64,000 nucleotides of DNA from Victivallales bacterium. GTDB lineage: Bacteria; Verrucomicrobiota; Lentisphaeria; Victivallales; UBA1829. Positions within the stretch are counted from its first letter, which is position 1, and each line of letters opens with the position of its first letter. Location: contig JAEEQN010000001.1 of NCBI GenBank assembly GCA_016285345.1, positions 1-64,000 of the forward strand, in the 5' to 3' direction. Both the position numbers and the translations under genes were made by a program. The notes beneath the pieces were generated by a model. It did no database searches. It saw nothing but the letters and a program-made list of their open reading frames with translations, and had not been told where the DNA came from. Positions 1 to 7,912 of the stretch are shown in pieces.

Positions 1-1307
1 GCGAAATGATGAAGAGTCTGGCGCAGAAGGCGGACCTGACCGCCACGGCGATCGAGGACAGGCTTCTGTCAGGAAACACGGAATCCGCGATCGAATTCTG
101 CCGCGCGTTCGACAACCGCATCTTCCGTATCACGCTGATCTCGCCGCAGGGCGTCGTGCTGGCGGACACAAACCCGATCCACCTCGCGTTTGACAACCAT
201 TCCGGCCGCAGCGAGTTCAAGGCCGCGCAGAGCGGGACGATCGGGTTTGCCCGTCGATACAGCGAGACGCTGAAGGAGAGAATGATCTATTATGCCGTGC
301 CGGTGCAGACGCCGCACGGGCTGTACGTAGTCCGTTTCGCCAAGGAGGATTTCCCGTACATGGAAATCTTCCCGTGGATTACCGGTGGCATTGTCCTTCT
401 GTTTGCGATCTCGACCGGATTGCTCGCATGGCTGCAACTCTATCTGCTGAAGCGTATCTATCGTCCGCTGGTGGATGTCGGGCGTTGTGCCGGGGATATT
501 TTCGAGGGAGAGATTGAAACGCGGATCCCCATTCCGGAGAGCGGGCCGGTCAGGCCCCTGGCGGAGATGCTGTCGAAAATGACGGAACAGCTGAAGAAAC
601 AGCTGTTCGAGATGAAGAAACTGGAATCGTTCCGCAGTGAGTTTATCGCGAATGTTTCCCACGAGCTCAAAACGCCGATGACGTGTATCCTCGGCGCGGT
701 CGAAACTATCCAGGAGGAACGCGATCTTCCCGCGGAACAGTATGAAAAACTGATGAAAATGCTGGACGAGCAGGCGGGACGGCTTAACGCGCTGATCCGG
801 GACATCCTGAGCCTCGCTGCCCTCGAAAACGACCCGGAACGCCAGCGCCGGGAGTTCCTGCAGGTGGATTTGCAGGATATTCTGGAATCAGGTATGCAGG
901 CCCTTCAGCAGGAAGCCATACAGCATGGGATGACGGTCCGGATCACGCATGCCGAACCGGTCTCCGTATCCGGCGACGCCCAGCTGCTGGAACAGGCTTT
1001 GTCCAATCTGATTCACAATGCGATCAAGTACAGCGGGAGCCCGGATATCGAATTGTCTCTGTCCCGCGAGAATGATAACGCTGTCATTTTCGTAACCGAT
1101 CACGGATGCGGGATCCCCGAGGAGAATCAGCCTCGCATCTTTGAACGCTTCTACCGGGTTCACAAGGAACGCAGCCGTGCGCTTGGCGGGACCGGCCTCG
1201 GCCTCGCGATCGTGAAGCATATCGCCCAGCTCCACAACGGGAAAGCCGAGCTGCGTTCTGTCCCGGGGAAGGGCTGCTGTTTCAGGATCGTGATTCCCAT
1301 GTTTTGA
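1..1307 (+). CDS. PhoR-like sensor histidine kinase (5' end cut off by window)
   Basis: This is the 3' part of a membrane sensor kinase of a two-component system. The frame is open to the window edge, and the first Met (position 6) falls inside an extracytoplasmic sensor region, so the start and the first membrane helix probably lie upstream. In order there are about 115 sensor residues, one membrane helix (about residues 122-145 counted from that Met), a HAMP-like linker, a HisKA domain with the phospho-acceptor in VSHELKTP, and a HATPase domain with NLIHNAIKYS (N box), DHGCGIPEE (G1) and GTGLGLAIVKHI (G2). The order and motifs match the PhoR/PhoB phosphate-type kinases. The response regulator, usually adjacent, would lie upstream of the window. 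Signal specificity is not readable. Confidence 0.85.
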   Translation, partial: EMMKSLAQKADLTATAIEDRLLSGNTESAIEFCRAFDNRIFRITLISPQGVVLADTNPIHLAFDNHSGRSEFKAAQSGTIGFARRYSETLKERMIYYAVPVQTPHGLYVVRFAKEDFPYMEIFPWITGGIVLLFAISTGLLAWLQLYLLKRIYRPLVDVGRCAGDIFEGEIETRIPIPESGPVRPLAEMLSKMTEQLKKQLFEMKKLESFRSEFIANVSHELKTPMTCILGAVETIQEERDLPAEQYEKLMKMLDEQAGRLNALIRDILSLAALENDPERQRREFLQVDLQDILESGMQALQQEAIQHGMTVRITHAEPVSVSGDAQLLEQALSNLIHNAIKYSGSPDIELSLSRENDNAVIFVTDHGCGIPEENQPRIFERFYRVHKERSRALGGTGLGLAIVKHIAQLHNGKAELRSVPGKGCCFRIVIPMF

Positions 1308-1325
1308 GCATAAACTCTTTTTTTT

Positions 1326-1351
1326 AAGTCGATTGGAAAAGTCGATTGGAA
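1326..1351. repeat. 13-bp tandem duplication
   Basis: AAGTCGATTGGAA is repeated twice head to tail in the 296-bp gap between the kinase and hisH. It probably arose by slippage; no function is visible. Confidence 0.6.
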
Positions 1352-1368
1352 AATGAAAAGATTATCTC

Positions 1369-1421
1369 GCGCGCATACGCGCTAGTTTCAGTTAAAACAA
1401 ACCTCTTTTAACTGAAACTAG
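1369..1421 (-). repeat. Structured intergenic repeat A, copy 1 (two hairpins)
   Basis: A perfect 16-bp inverted repeat (1382-1397 with 1406-1421, 8-nt loop) directly abuts a GCGCG/CGCGC mini-hairpin (1369-1373 with 1378-1382). Read on the minus strand, 1400-1370 matches 51879-51909 at 30 of 31 positions. The single mismatch lies in the long stem and is compensated in the opposite arm of the other copy. This copy sits between two co-directional genes and is followed by a short T tract, so it could also terminate the kinase transcript. Confidence 0.8.
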
Positions 1422-1537
1422 ACATTTTTCAAAAAGCTTCAGAAAAAACTTCAGGAAAACAGGACTCTTTGACTGGATGCGGAAATCATCGCGGTCTGAT
1501 GCAAGTGGTCTCAAGCATTGGATTTGAGGGGCGGGAT

Positions 1538-1566
1538 TTGACTTTTTGAAGAAAAAGGGATATATT
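1538..1566 (+). promoter_or_regulatory. Sigma-70-type promoter of the hisH operon
   Basis: TTGACT at 1538-1543, a 17-bp spacer and TATATT at 1561-1566, about 37 bp before the hisH ATG. Confidence 0.7.
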
Positions 1567-1603
1567 AATTGTTGTTTTATTTTTTAATGAAGGATGGATC
1601 AAT

Positions 1604-2233
1604 ATGGCATTGATCGCGATCATCGACTACGACATGGGCAATCTCCGCAACGTGGAGAGAGCCTTGATTTATGCGGGCGCCGAGGTCCGCATCGTGCGCG
1701 CGCCGTCCGAAGCCGCGGACGCGGCGGGCGTGGTTCTGCCGGGCGTCGGGAATTTCCACGACGCGATGAAGAACCTTGACCGCGCCGGTTTTGTCGGATT
1801 TCTGCGCGACTGGACCGCGGCGGACAAACCGTTCCTCGGAATCTGCCTCGGACTTCAGATGCTGTTTGAATCCAGCGAGGAAGCGCCGGGCGTGCCGGGC
1901 CTCGGGATCCTGAAAGGCTGCTGCCGCAAGTTCGAGTCCGCGACGGAGAAGGTGCCGCACATGGGCTGGAACACGGTTTCGTTCCGTTCGTCGCATCCGT
2001 GTTTTGCTTCATTCAAAGAGCCAAAGTGGTTCTATTTCGTTCATTCGTTCTATGTTGTGCCGGATGACGCGTCCGTGACCGCCGGACAGACGGATTATAT
2101 CTGCGGTTTCACCTCGGCTGTGTCGCGCGGCAACCTGGCCGCGACGCAGTTCCATCCGGAGAAAAGCCAGGAAAACGGGCTGACGATCCTGCGCGGATTC
2201 TCGGCCTTGTGCAAAGGAGAGACCCATTCATGA
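1604..2233 (+). CDS. hisH: Imidazole glycerol phosphate synthase, glutaminase subunit HisH
   Basis: HisH hydrolyses glutamine and passes ammonia to HisF for closure of the imidazole ring in histidine biosynthesis. The 209-residue length is normal. The class I amidotransferase triad is visible: nucleophile Cys81 in GICLGLQM, and His184 and Glu186 in FHPEKS. The N-terminal IIDYDMGNL strand and oxyanion strand PGVGNF are typical. The ATG at 1604 is preceded by a GAAGGA-type ribosome site. It overlaps hisA by 4 bp (ATGA), so the two are translationally coupled. hisF is not next to it; hisI lies about 52 kb away in this window, so the histidine genes are dispersed. Confidence 0.97.
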   Translation: MALIAIIDYDMGNLRNVERALIYAGAEVRIVRAPSEAADAAGVVLPGVGNFHDAMKNLDRAGFVGFLRDWTAADKPFLGICLGLQMLFESSEEAPGVPGLGILKGCCRKFESATEKVPHMGWNTVSFRSSHPCFASFKEPKWFYFVHSFYVVPDDASVTAGQTDYICGFTSAVSRGNLAATQFHPEKSQENGLTILRGFSALCKGETHS

Positions 2234-2967
2234 AATTATTCCCTGCCATTGATCTGCTTCACGGCAACTGCGTCCGCCTCTTTCAGGGCGACTACGCGAA
2301 GGAGACTGTCTACGAAAGTACGCCTGCTGACCAGGCCGCTGTCTGGGAACAGGCCGGCGCGCCGCTGATCCATCTGGTCGACCTCGACGGCGCGAAATCC
2401 GGCGCGATGACCAATTCCGAGGCGATCCGCGCGATCTGCGCCCGCGTCTCCATCCCGTGTGAGCTCGGCGGCGGCATCCGTACCGTCGACGATGCGAAAC
2501 GCGCGTTCGATCTGGGCGTGTCCCGCGTGATTCTCGGGACCGCGGTCTGCGACGATCCGAAGAGCGCCGAGGACTTTATCAACGCGTTCGGCCAGGAAAA
2601 GATCGTGGCCGGGATCGATGCCCGCGACGGCAAGGTCGCCACGCGCGGCTGGGTCGAGACTTCCACGGTCGAGGCTGCGGCGCTCGCCCGGTCGCTGTTC
2701 CTCTTCGGCATCGAACGCTTCATCTTCACCGACATCGCCACAGACGGCGCGCTGAAGGGCCCGAACCTCCCGTTCATGCGGAACCTCTGCGAACAGCTCC
2801 CGGACTGCAGGATCATCGCGTCCGGCGGCGTAAGCTCGCCCGCGGACGTGCGCGGCCTGATCTCGCTCGGCTGTTCCAACCTCGAAGGCGCGATCGTCGG
2901 AAAGGCGCTCTACGACGGACGCACGACCTACGCTGAACTTCTCTCTGTCGCGAAAGACGCCCGCTGA
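2230..2967 (+). CDS. hisA: Phosphoribosylformimino-5-aminoimidazole carboxamide ribotide isomerase HisA
   Basis: This TIM-barrel isomerase catalyses the Amadori rearrangement of ProFAR to PRFAR, which feeds HisH/HisF. The 245 residues start at the ATG at 2230 (MKLFPAIDLL), preceded by GGAGAG; an earlier in-frame Met at 2209 would run back into hisH and lacks a ribosome site. Catalytic aspartates are Asp8 (AIDLL) and Asp130 (AGIDARDG), and the phosphate-binding loops CELGGGIR and IASGGVSS are intact. It overlaps hisH by 4 bp, and aroB starts 1 bp after its stop, so the three form one transcript. Confidence 0.97.
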   Translation: MKLFPAIDLLHGNCVRLFQGDYAKETVYESTPADQAAVWEQAGAPLIHLVDLDGAKSGAMTNSEAIRAICARVSIPCELGGGIRTVDDAKRAFDLGVSRVILGTAVCDDPKSAEDFINAFGQEKIVAGIDARDGKVATRGWVETSTVEAAALARSLFLFGIERFIFTDIATDGALKGPNLPFMRNLCEQLPDCRIIASGGVSSPADVRGLISLGCSNLEGAIVGKALYDGRTTYAELLSVAKDAR

Positions 2968-2968
2968 C

Positions 2969-4066
2969 ATGGAGACCGTGCAAGTCAGCCTCGGAGCGCG
3001 CTCTTACGATATTTCGGTGGCGCAGGACCTCTTCACGTCGGGCGCGGCAGCCGGACTGCTCGCACCGTTCGCGAAGAGCGTGAAAGTCCTGATCGTCTCC
3101 GATTCCAACGTTTACCCTCTGTACGGCGAACTCCTGTCCCGTACGCTTCAAGATGCCGGGGCATCCGGCGTGTCGGAATCCGTTTTCCCCGCCGGCGAGA
3201 CCTCCAAGCACCTCATGACGATCGGGGACATCTGCCGGGACGCAGCGCGCGCCGGGCTTGACCGAGGTTCGCTGATCGTCGGGCTCGGCGGCGGCGTGGT
3301 CGGCGACATGGCGGCGTTTGCCGCGTCCATCTACATGCGCGGAATCCGCTGCGTGCAGGTTCCGACCTCGCTGCTTGCGATGATCGATTCCGGCGTCGGC
3401 GGCAAGACCGGCGTGGACCTGCCCGAAGGAAAGAACCTGGTCGGCACGTTCTACCAGCCGAAAGCCGTCCTGATGGATACGATGTTCCTGAAGTCGCTCC
3501 CTCCTCGCGAGATGTCGAACGGTTTCGCCGAGCTCATCAAGCATGCCGTTCTCTTTGATCGTTCGCTCTTCGATGAGCTGGAAGCCGCCGGAGATACCCT
3601 TTTCCGCGACTATGCCCGCCTCGCGTCCCTCGTGGCGCGTTCCTGCGCGCTGAAGGCCGCCGTGGTGTCCCGCGACGAACAGGAACGCGGCGAACGCATG
3701 CTGCTCAACCTCGGGCATACGTTCGGGCACGCGATCGAAAAGGTGCAGGATTACCGCGGATTGGAACACGGCGAAGCTGTCGCGGTCGGGACTGCCGCCG
3801 CCGCCCGGCTTTCGGTCCGGCTCGGCAAGCTCGACGCGGATTCCTCCGCGAAGATCGCCGCGCTGCTCCGCCAGTACCGCCTGCCCGTCACGGTCTCCGG
3901 CTGCGAACCGTCGGCGCTTCTCGCGGCGATGGCATCGGACAAGAAAGCCGTTTCCGGCGTGCCGCGCATTGTCCTGCCGCTCGAAATCGGCCGCGCCGAA
4001 GTCCGCACGGACGTCCCGCGCGAGGCCATCGAAGCCGTCTGGGAGGAAGTCTGTGAACGATCATGA
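2969..4066 (+). CDS. aroB: 3-dehydroquinate synthase AroB
   Basis: AroB converts DAHP to 3-dehydroquinate, the second shikimate step, using NAD+ and a divalent metal. The length of 365 residues is typical. Diagnostic segments are visible: GLGGGVVGDMAAFAA (NAD-binding glycine loop), PTSLLAMIDSGVGGKTG, GKNLVGTFYQP, NGFAELIKHA, and the metal-ligand segments LNLGHTFGHAIE and EHGEAVAVG. It sits 1 bp behind hisA, and dprA starts inside its 3' end. The pairing of histidine and aromatic genes with dprA is probably just operon packing. Confidence 0.97.
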   Translation: METVQVSLGARSYDISVAQDLFTSGAAAGLLAPFAKSVKVLIVSDSNVYPLYGELLSRTLQDAGASGVSESVFPAGETSKHLMTIGDICRDAARAGLDRGSLIVGLGGGVVGDMAAFAASIYMRGIRCVQVPTSLLAMIDSGVGGKTGVDLPEGKNLVGTFYQPKAVLMDTMFLKSLPPREMSNGFAELIKHAVLFDRSLFDELEAAGDTLFRDYARLASLVARSCALKAAVVSRDEQERGERMLLNLGHTFGHAIEKVQDYRGLEHGEAVAVGTAAAARLSVRLGKLDADSSAKIAALLRQYRLPVTVSGCEPSALLAAMASDKKAVSGVPRIVLPLEIGRAEVRTDVPREAIEAVWEEVCERS

Positions 4067-5210
4067 CGGCTGCATCATCCTGAACATGCTGAACGGCATC
4101 GGCGGTTCCCGCGCCAATGCCCTGATCGAATTCTGCGGCTCCGTTTCGGCCATCTTCGAATCGGACGCCGCCTCGCTTTCCCGCATCCGCGGCATCAGCT
4201 CCGGCCTCGCCGAACGCATCCTCCGCTGGCGCGATTTCGTCGAGCTCGACCGCGAGCTGGAGATCGCCCGGAACGGCGGCGTGACCATACTCTGCCGCAC
4301 CGACGACGAATATCCGGCGGCACTGCGCGAACTTCGCGATGCCCCGCTCTGCATCTACATGCGCGGAACCCTGCCCGCCGACCTCGGCACGCGCTCCATC
4401 TCCATCGTCGGCACGCGCAACGCCTCGAACTACGGCGCACGCATGGCGCGGCATCTTTCGGAATCCGCCGCGTACGGTGGCTGGACCACGATCAGCGGCC
4501 TCGCGATCGGCATCGACACGATCGTGCATCAGGCCACGGTCGACGCGGGCGGCAAAACCGTAGCCGTGCTCGGCGGCGGCCTCGCCAAACTTCATCCCGT
4601 CGAGAATCTCGACCTCGCACGCGCCATCATCCGCACCGGCGGCGCGGTCATTTCCGAATTTCCCATGACCACCGCGCCCACGCGCCACACCTTCCCGATG
4701 CGAAACCGCATCATCGCCGGGCTTTCCTGCGGCACGCTCGTGGTCGAAGCGGGCGTCAACAGCGGTTCGCTGATCACCGCCGCGCAGGCGCTGGAACAGG
4801 GCCGCCACGTGTTCGCCGTGCCGGGCGAGGCGGACAATCCGTCGGCAGCGGGCTGCAACACGCTCATCAAGCAGGGCGCGAAGCTCGTCATGAACTTCGA
4901 CGACATCCTCGACGAATTCGATTTTCTGCCCGGATTCCATCCTGCCGCGCTCCGCGAAACGCCCGTGAGTCCGTTCGGCGCGGACGATGCGGACGGCGCG
5001 CAGGACGAGCCGGATGCGCTCGACGACTCCATGTTCTCCGAGGAGGAGACGGCGATTCTGAACGTGCTGGCGAAGGGGCCTGCGAACGTGGACGCGATCT
5101 CCGAGGCCGCGAATATTCCGCCGTCCACCGTGATCTCCACCATGATCGGACTGGAGATCCTGCACCGCGTCCGCAAGAACCCGGACGGCACCTACTCGAA
5201 GAAACGCTGA
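4053..5210 (+). CDS. dprA: DNA processing protein DprA (Smf)
   Basis: DprA binds incoming single-stranded DNA during natural transformation and loads RecA. I place the start at GTG 4053, which has GGAGGA 6 nt upstream and overlaps the aroB end by 14 bp; the frame stays open further upstream but only inside aroB. The 385 residues show an N-terminal helix-hairpin-helix region (LNGIGGSRANAL, RIRGISSGLAERIL), then the Rossmann-like DprA core with IVGTRNAS (about 118-125), SGLAIGID, EFP, FPMRNRIIAGLS, EAGVNSGSLITA and FAVPG. A C-terminal winged helix (about 330-385) follows, as in the longer DprA class. comF follows 9 bp later. Confidence 0.96.
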   Translation: MNDHDGCIILNMLNGIGGSRANALIEFCGSVSAIFESDAASLSRIRGISSGLAERILRWRDFVELDRELEIARNGGVTILCRTDDEYPAALRELRDAPLCIYMRGTLPADLGTRSISIVGTRNASNYGARMARHLSESAAYGGWTTISGLAIGIDTIVHQATVDAGGKTVAVLGGGLAKLHPVENLDLARAIIRTGGAVISEFPMTTAPTRHTFPMRNRIIAGLSCGTLVVEAGVNSGSLITAAQALEQGRHVFAVPGEADNPSAAGCNTLIKQGAKLVMNFDDILDEFDFLPGFHPAALRETPVSPFGADDADGAQDEPDALDDSMFSEEETAILNVLAKGPANVDAISEAANIPPSTVISTMIGLEILHRVRKNPDGTYSKKR

Positions 5211-5219
5211 GGCCGCGCC

Positions 5220-5939
5220 ATGCCGTTCCGCCTCGATTCCGTGCTTATCCCGTGTCTTTCCGCGGTCGCGCCGTTCCGCTGCCCCATCTGCGGCAAACCG
5301 CCGTTCGACGGCACGCCGGGGATGTTCTGCGCGGAATGTATGGAATCGCTTCCATTCATCTCGCCTCCGTACTGTCCCGGTTGCGGCGGTCCGATGGACG
5401 GCATCCTGGACGTCTGTCCGAAATGTCTTCACCAACCGCCCCGTCCGTGGAGTCAGGCGTTCTCGCTCTTTCACATGGAAGGAAACGCCCGCCTCGCGAT
5501 CATGATGCTGAAGTACCGCAACCGCCCGGAGTTCGCGCGTTCGCTCGGCCGTCTGCTCGGGGACAAGCTGAAACGCGAATTGCCGTGCCCCGTCGACATG
5601 ATCGTACCCGTTCCGCTCCACTGGACGCGTTTCGTGCAGCGCGGCTTCAATCAGGCCGACCTGATCTGTCAGGGCATCTCCGCGGAACTCGGCGTCCCCG
5701 TGGTCCGGGCGCTCCGCCGTGTCAGGCGTACCCGCCAGCAGGCGCGACTGACCCGCAAGGAAAGAATTTTGAATTTAACGGGCGCTTTTTCGCCGACGGA
5801 TTCGACAAAATGCGAAAAGCGTGCTATATTAATTGTAGATGATGTTCTGACGACGGGCACCACGCTTGCCACGGCGGCGGCTGTCCTGCTTGACGCGGGA
5901 GCCGCCAAAGTCTTCGCGGTCTCGGCCGCCCGCCGATGA
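5220..5939 (+). CDS. comF: ComF family protein (double zinc ribbon and phosphoribosyltransferase fold)
   Basis: The 239 residues start with two CxxC pairs per ribbon (Cys21/24, 37/40, 52/55, 66/69), followed by a type I phosphoribosyltransferase fold with the PRPP loop ILIVDDVLTTGTT and the family signature VPLHWTRFVQRGFNQAD. ComFC family members support DNA uptake in transformable bacteria; some GntX-type relatives have other roles. It follows dprA directly, which supports a competence role. The 3' third drops in GC and contains the likely accD promoter. The ATG at 5220 has only a weak ribosome site, and translation probably depends on dprA. Confidence 0.93.
   Translation: MPFRLDSVLIPCLSAVAPFRCPICGKPPFDGTPGMFCAECMESLPFISPPYCPGCGGPMDGILDVCPKCLHQPPRPWSQAFSLFHMEGNARLAIMMLKYRNRPEFARSLGRLLGDKLKRELPCPVDMIVPVPLHWTRFVQRGFNQADLICQGISAELGVPVVRALRRVRRTRQQARLTRKERILNLTGAFSPTDSTKCEKRAILIVDDVLTTGTTLATAAAVLLDAGAAKVFAVSAARR
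5801..5830 (+). promoter_or_regulatory. Candidate promoter of accD inside the comF 3' end
   Basis: TTCGAC (5801-5806), an 18-bp spacer and TATATT (5825-5830) followed by AAT, as in other promoters here. It lies in the coding sequence of comF, about 150 bp before accD. The spacing is slightly long. Confidence 0.45.
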
Positions 5940-5980
5940 AATAACGAAGCCGGAATCAACCCAATCCATAAGGTGCTGCC

Positions 5981-6931
5981 ATGGCTGCATTTGTGAAAAA
6001 AGTCAAACCTCTGCCGACGACCGCCGCGATCCCGGTCGGCGTCATCGCGCATCACGGCATCCAGAAACAGAGCGAGGTCGCGAAACGGAAAGACATCCCG
6101 CAGGGGCTTTGGGAAAAATGCAAAAACTGCAATGAACTGATCTTCTCCAGCCGCAAGGAGGAAAACCTGCAGGTCTGCCCGAAGTGCGGCTATCATTACC
6201 CGATGACCGCGCTGGAGCGCATCGACCTGCTGACCGACCTCGGCAGTTTTCAGGAGCTCGACCCGAAGCTCGAATCCGTCGACACGCTCAAATTCGAGGG
6301 AGTCTCCCCCTACGTCGACAAGCTCCGCGCCAACCATGAGAAGACCGGTCTCCGCGACGCCGTGATTTCCGGCGTGACCGCCATCAACTTCATCCCGTAC
6401 GTCCTCGCCGTCATGGACTTCCGGTTCCTCGGCGCCAGCATGGGCGCGGTCGTCGGCGAGAAGATCACCCGCGCGATCGAGACCGCCACCGCGAAACGTC
6501 TCCCGCTCGTGATCGTCACGGCCAGCGGCGGCGCGCGCATGTACGAGGGCCTCATCAGCCTCATGCAGATGGCGAAGACCAGCGGCGCGCTTCACCGCCA
6601 CAAGGAAGCCGGACTGCCGTACATCGTGATCCTGACCCATCCCACCACCGCGGGCGTCACCGCCAGTTTCGCCTCGCTCGGCGACCTGATCCTCGCAGAA
6701 CCCGGCGCAATGGTCGGGTTCGCCGGACGACGCGTGATCGAGGCGACCACGCAGGCGCAGCTTCCGGACGGGTTCCAGACCTCTGAGTTCCTGCTTCAGA
6801 AGGGCTTCGTCGACCGGATCATCGAACGGAAAAATTTACGTGCGGAACTCACTCTTTGCCTTGAATATTTCACAAAACGGTGTAAAGTAAATAAGGCGGA
6901 GAATTCTCCCCGCAAAAAGAAAACAGCATAA
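5981..6931 (+). CDS. accD: Acetyl-CoA carboxylase carboxyltransferase subunit beta AccD
   Basis: AccD and AccA form the carboxyltransferase that makes malonyl-CoA, the first step of fatty acid synthesis. The 316-residue protein has the N-terminal zinc ribbon (Cys47, Cys50, Cys66, Cys69) and a crotonase-type core with FRFLGASMGAVVGEK, TASGGARMYEG and the catalytic-loop region HPTTAGVTASFASLGD. The C-terminus ends in a Lys-rich tail (about 298-316). accA is not in the window. It is separated by a gap from comF and probably has its own promoter. Confidence 0.97.
   Translation: MAAFVKKVKPLPTTAAIPVGVIAHHGIQKQSEVAKRKDIPQGLWEKCKNCNELIFSSRKEENLQVCPKCGYHYPMTALERIDLLTDLGSFQELDPKLESVDTLKFEGVSPYVDKLRANHEKTGLRDAVISGVTAINFIPYVLAVMDFRFLGASMGAVVGEKITRAIETATAKRLPLVIVTASGGARMYEGLISLMQMAKTSGALHRHKEAGLPYIVILTHPTTAGVTASFASLGDLILAEPGAMVGFAGRRVIEATTQAQLPDGFQTSEFLLQKGFVDRIIERKNLRAELTLCLEYFTKRCKVNKAENSPRKKKTA
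6861..6888 (+). promoter_or_regulatory. Promoter of the SRP RNA gene (inside accD)
   Basis: TTGAAT (6861-6866), 16 bp, TAAAGT (6883-6888), preceded by TG as in many promoters of this window. It overlaps the last codons of accD and ends about 50 bp before the RNA. Confidence 0.6.
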
Positions 6932-6937
6932 AATTTG

Positions 6938-7047
6938 CCGTCGTCCGCCGGACCCTGTGCGATGGAATTGCGTGAACCGAGTCAGGTTGGGAACAAAGCA
7001 GCTCTAAGCGTTAAGACCTTGCGCGTAGGCCATCTGTCGGGCGGCGG
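6938..7047 (+). ncRNA. ffs: Signal recognition particle RNA, 4.5S type
   Basis: This is the RNA scaffold of the bacterial SRP, which binds Ffh and FtsY. The conserved helix 8 is visible at about 6984-7003: CAGGT, a short stem TG/CA closing a GGAA tetraloop, then AAGCAGC, aligning without gaps to the E. coli 4.5S core. The ends pair: CCGTCGTCCG at the 5' end with CGGGCGGCGG at 7038-7047 through G-U wobbles. A TTTTT tract follows at once (7048-7052), so the terminal stem also acts as terminator. The length of about 110 nt fits the short bacterial form without an Alu domain. The exact 5' end is estimated. Confidence 0.88.
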
Positions 7048-7076
7048 TTTTTCTTTTGAACGTGGAATCGGACCCC

Positions 7077-7880
7077 ATGAACAACACGAAACGCATTGAC
7101 GGCCGCGCGCCGTCCCAGCCGCGCAAGTTCCGCATCACCCCCGACTACCTCGCCCACCCGATTGCCTCCGCGCTCATCGAGGTCGGCGGCACCAAGGTCA
7201 TCTGTTCCGCCTCGTTCGAACAGGGCGTCCCCGGATGGATGCGCCAGCAGGGCGTTTCCGGCGGCTGGGTCACCAGCGAATACGGCATGATCCCCGGCGC
7301 GGGCAATACGCGTGTCGCGCGCGAGGCCTCACGCGGCAAGCAGTCCGGCCGCACCATGGAGATTCAGCGCCTCATCGGGCGTTCCTTCCGTTCGGTCATC
7401 GACCTGCAGGCGCTCGGACAGAACACGCTGTACATCGACTGCGACGTGATCGACGCCGACGGCGGCACCCGTTGCGCCTCCATCTGCGGCGCGAGCGTCG
7501 TGCTCCAGATCGCGTTCCGCAAGCTCCTCGCCGGGAAAAAAATCCATCGGTTTCCCATGCGCGAGAACGTCGGCGCGATCAGCGTCGGCATCCGCGGCGG
7601 CGTGCCGCTGCTCGACCTCTGCTACGAGGAGGACTCCGGCGCGGACGTCGATTTCAACGTCGTCATGACCGAGTCCGGCAAGTTCATCGAGCTTCAGGGC
7701 ACCGCCGAGGAAGTCCCGTTCGACCGCGAACAGCTCGACAGGATCCTTGAGCTCGCACAGTCCGGTCTCGCCCCGGTTTTCGAGGCGCAGAACAAGATTC
7801 TTTCCGCCTATCCGCTCCCGCGGAGCAACGAACCCTTCGGCAGCCTCGGAGCCGCATTCTCCAACATCAAACTCAAATAA
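7077..7880 (+). CDS. rph: Ribonuclease PH
   Basis: RNase PH is a phosphorolytic 3'-5' exonuclease that trims tRNA precursors. I choose the ATG at 7077 (MNNTKRIDGRAPSQPR), giving 267 residues; a TTG at 7056 would add seven residues and has no better ribosome site. Family signatures are present: RIDGRAPSQPR, EVGGTKVICSAS, WVTSEYGMIPGAG, RTMEIQRLIGRSFRS, and DCDVIDADGGTR with the catalytic acidic residues. It begins 30 bp after the SRP RNA, so some of its transcripts may read through the SRP RNA. Confidence 0.96.
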   Translation: MNNTKRIDGRAPSQPRKFRITPDYLAHPIASALIEVGGTKVICSASFEQGVPGWMRQQGVSGGWVTSEYGMIPGAGNTRVAREASRGKQSGRTMEIQRLIGRSFRSVIDLQALGQNTLYIDCDVIDADGGTRCASICGASVVLQIAFRKLLAGKKIHRFPMRENVGAISVGIRGGVPLLDLCYEEDSGADVDFNVVMTESGKFIELQGTAEEVPFDREQLDRILELAQSGLAPVFEAQNKILSAYPLPRSNEPFGSLGAAFSNIKLK

Positions 7881-7912
7881 GTTCACATACAACACGAAAG
7901 CACCCCTGCCGC

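Noticed and set aside
1382-1421. Repeat A as an integron attC site (GTTAAAA / TTTTAAC arms).
   Set aside because: The arms do not match the GTTRRRY/RYYYAAC core spacing, the palindrome is perfect without extrahelical bases, and no integrase or cassettes are near.
7056-7076. TTG start of rph seven codons upstream.
   Set aside because: The ATG at 7077 opens the conserved N-terminus and the TTG lies right behind the SRP RNA terminator without a ribosome site.
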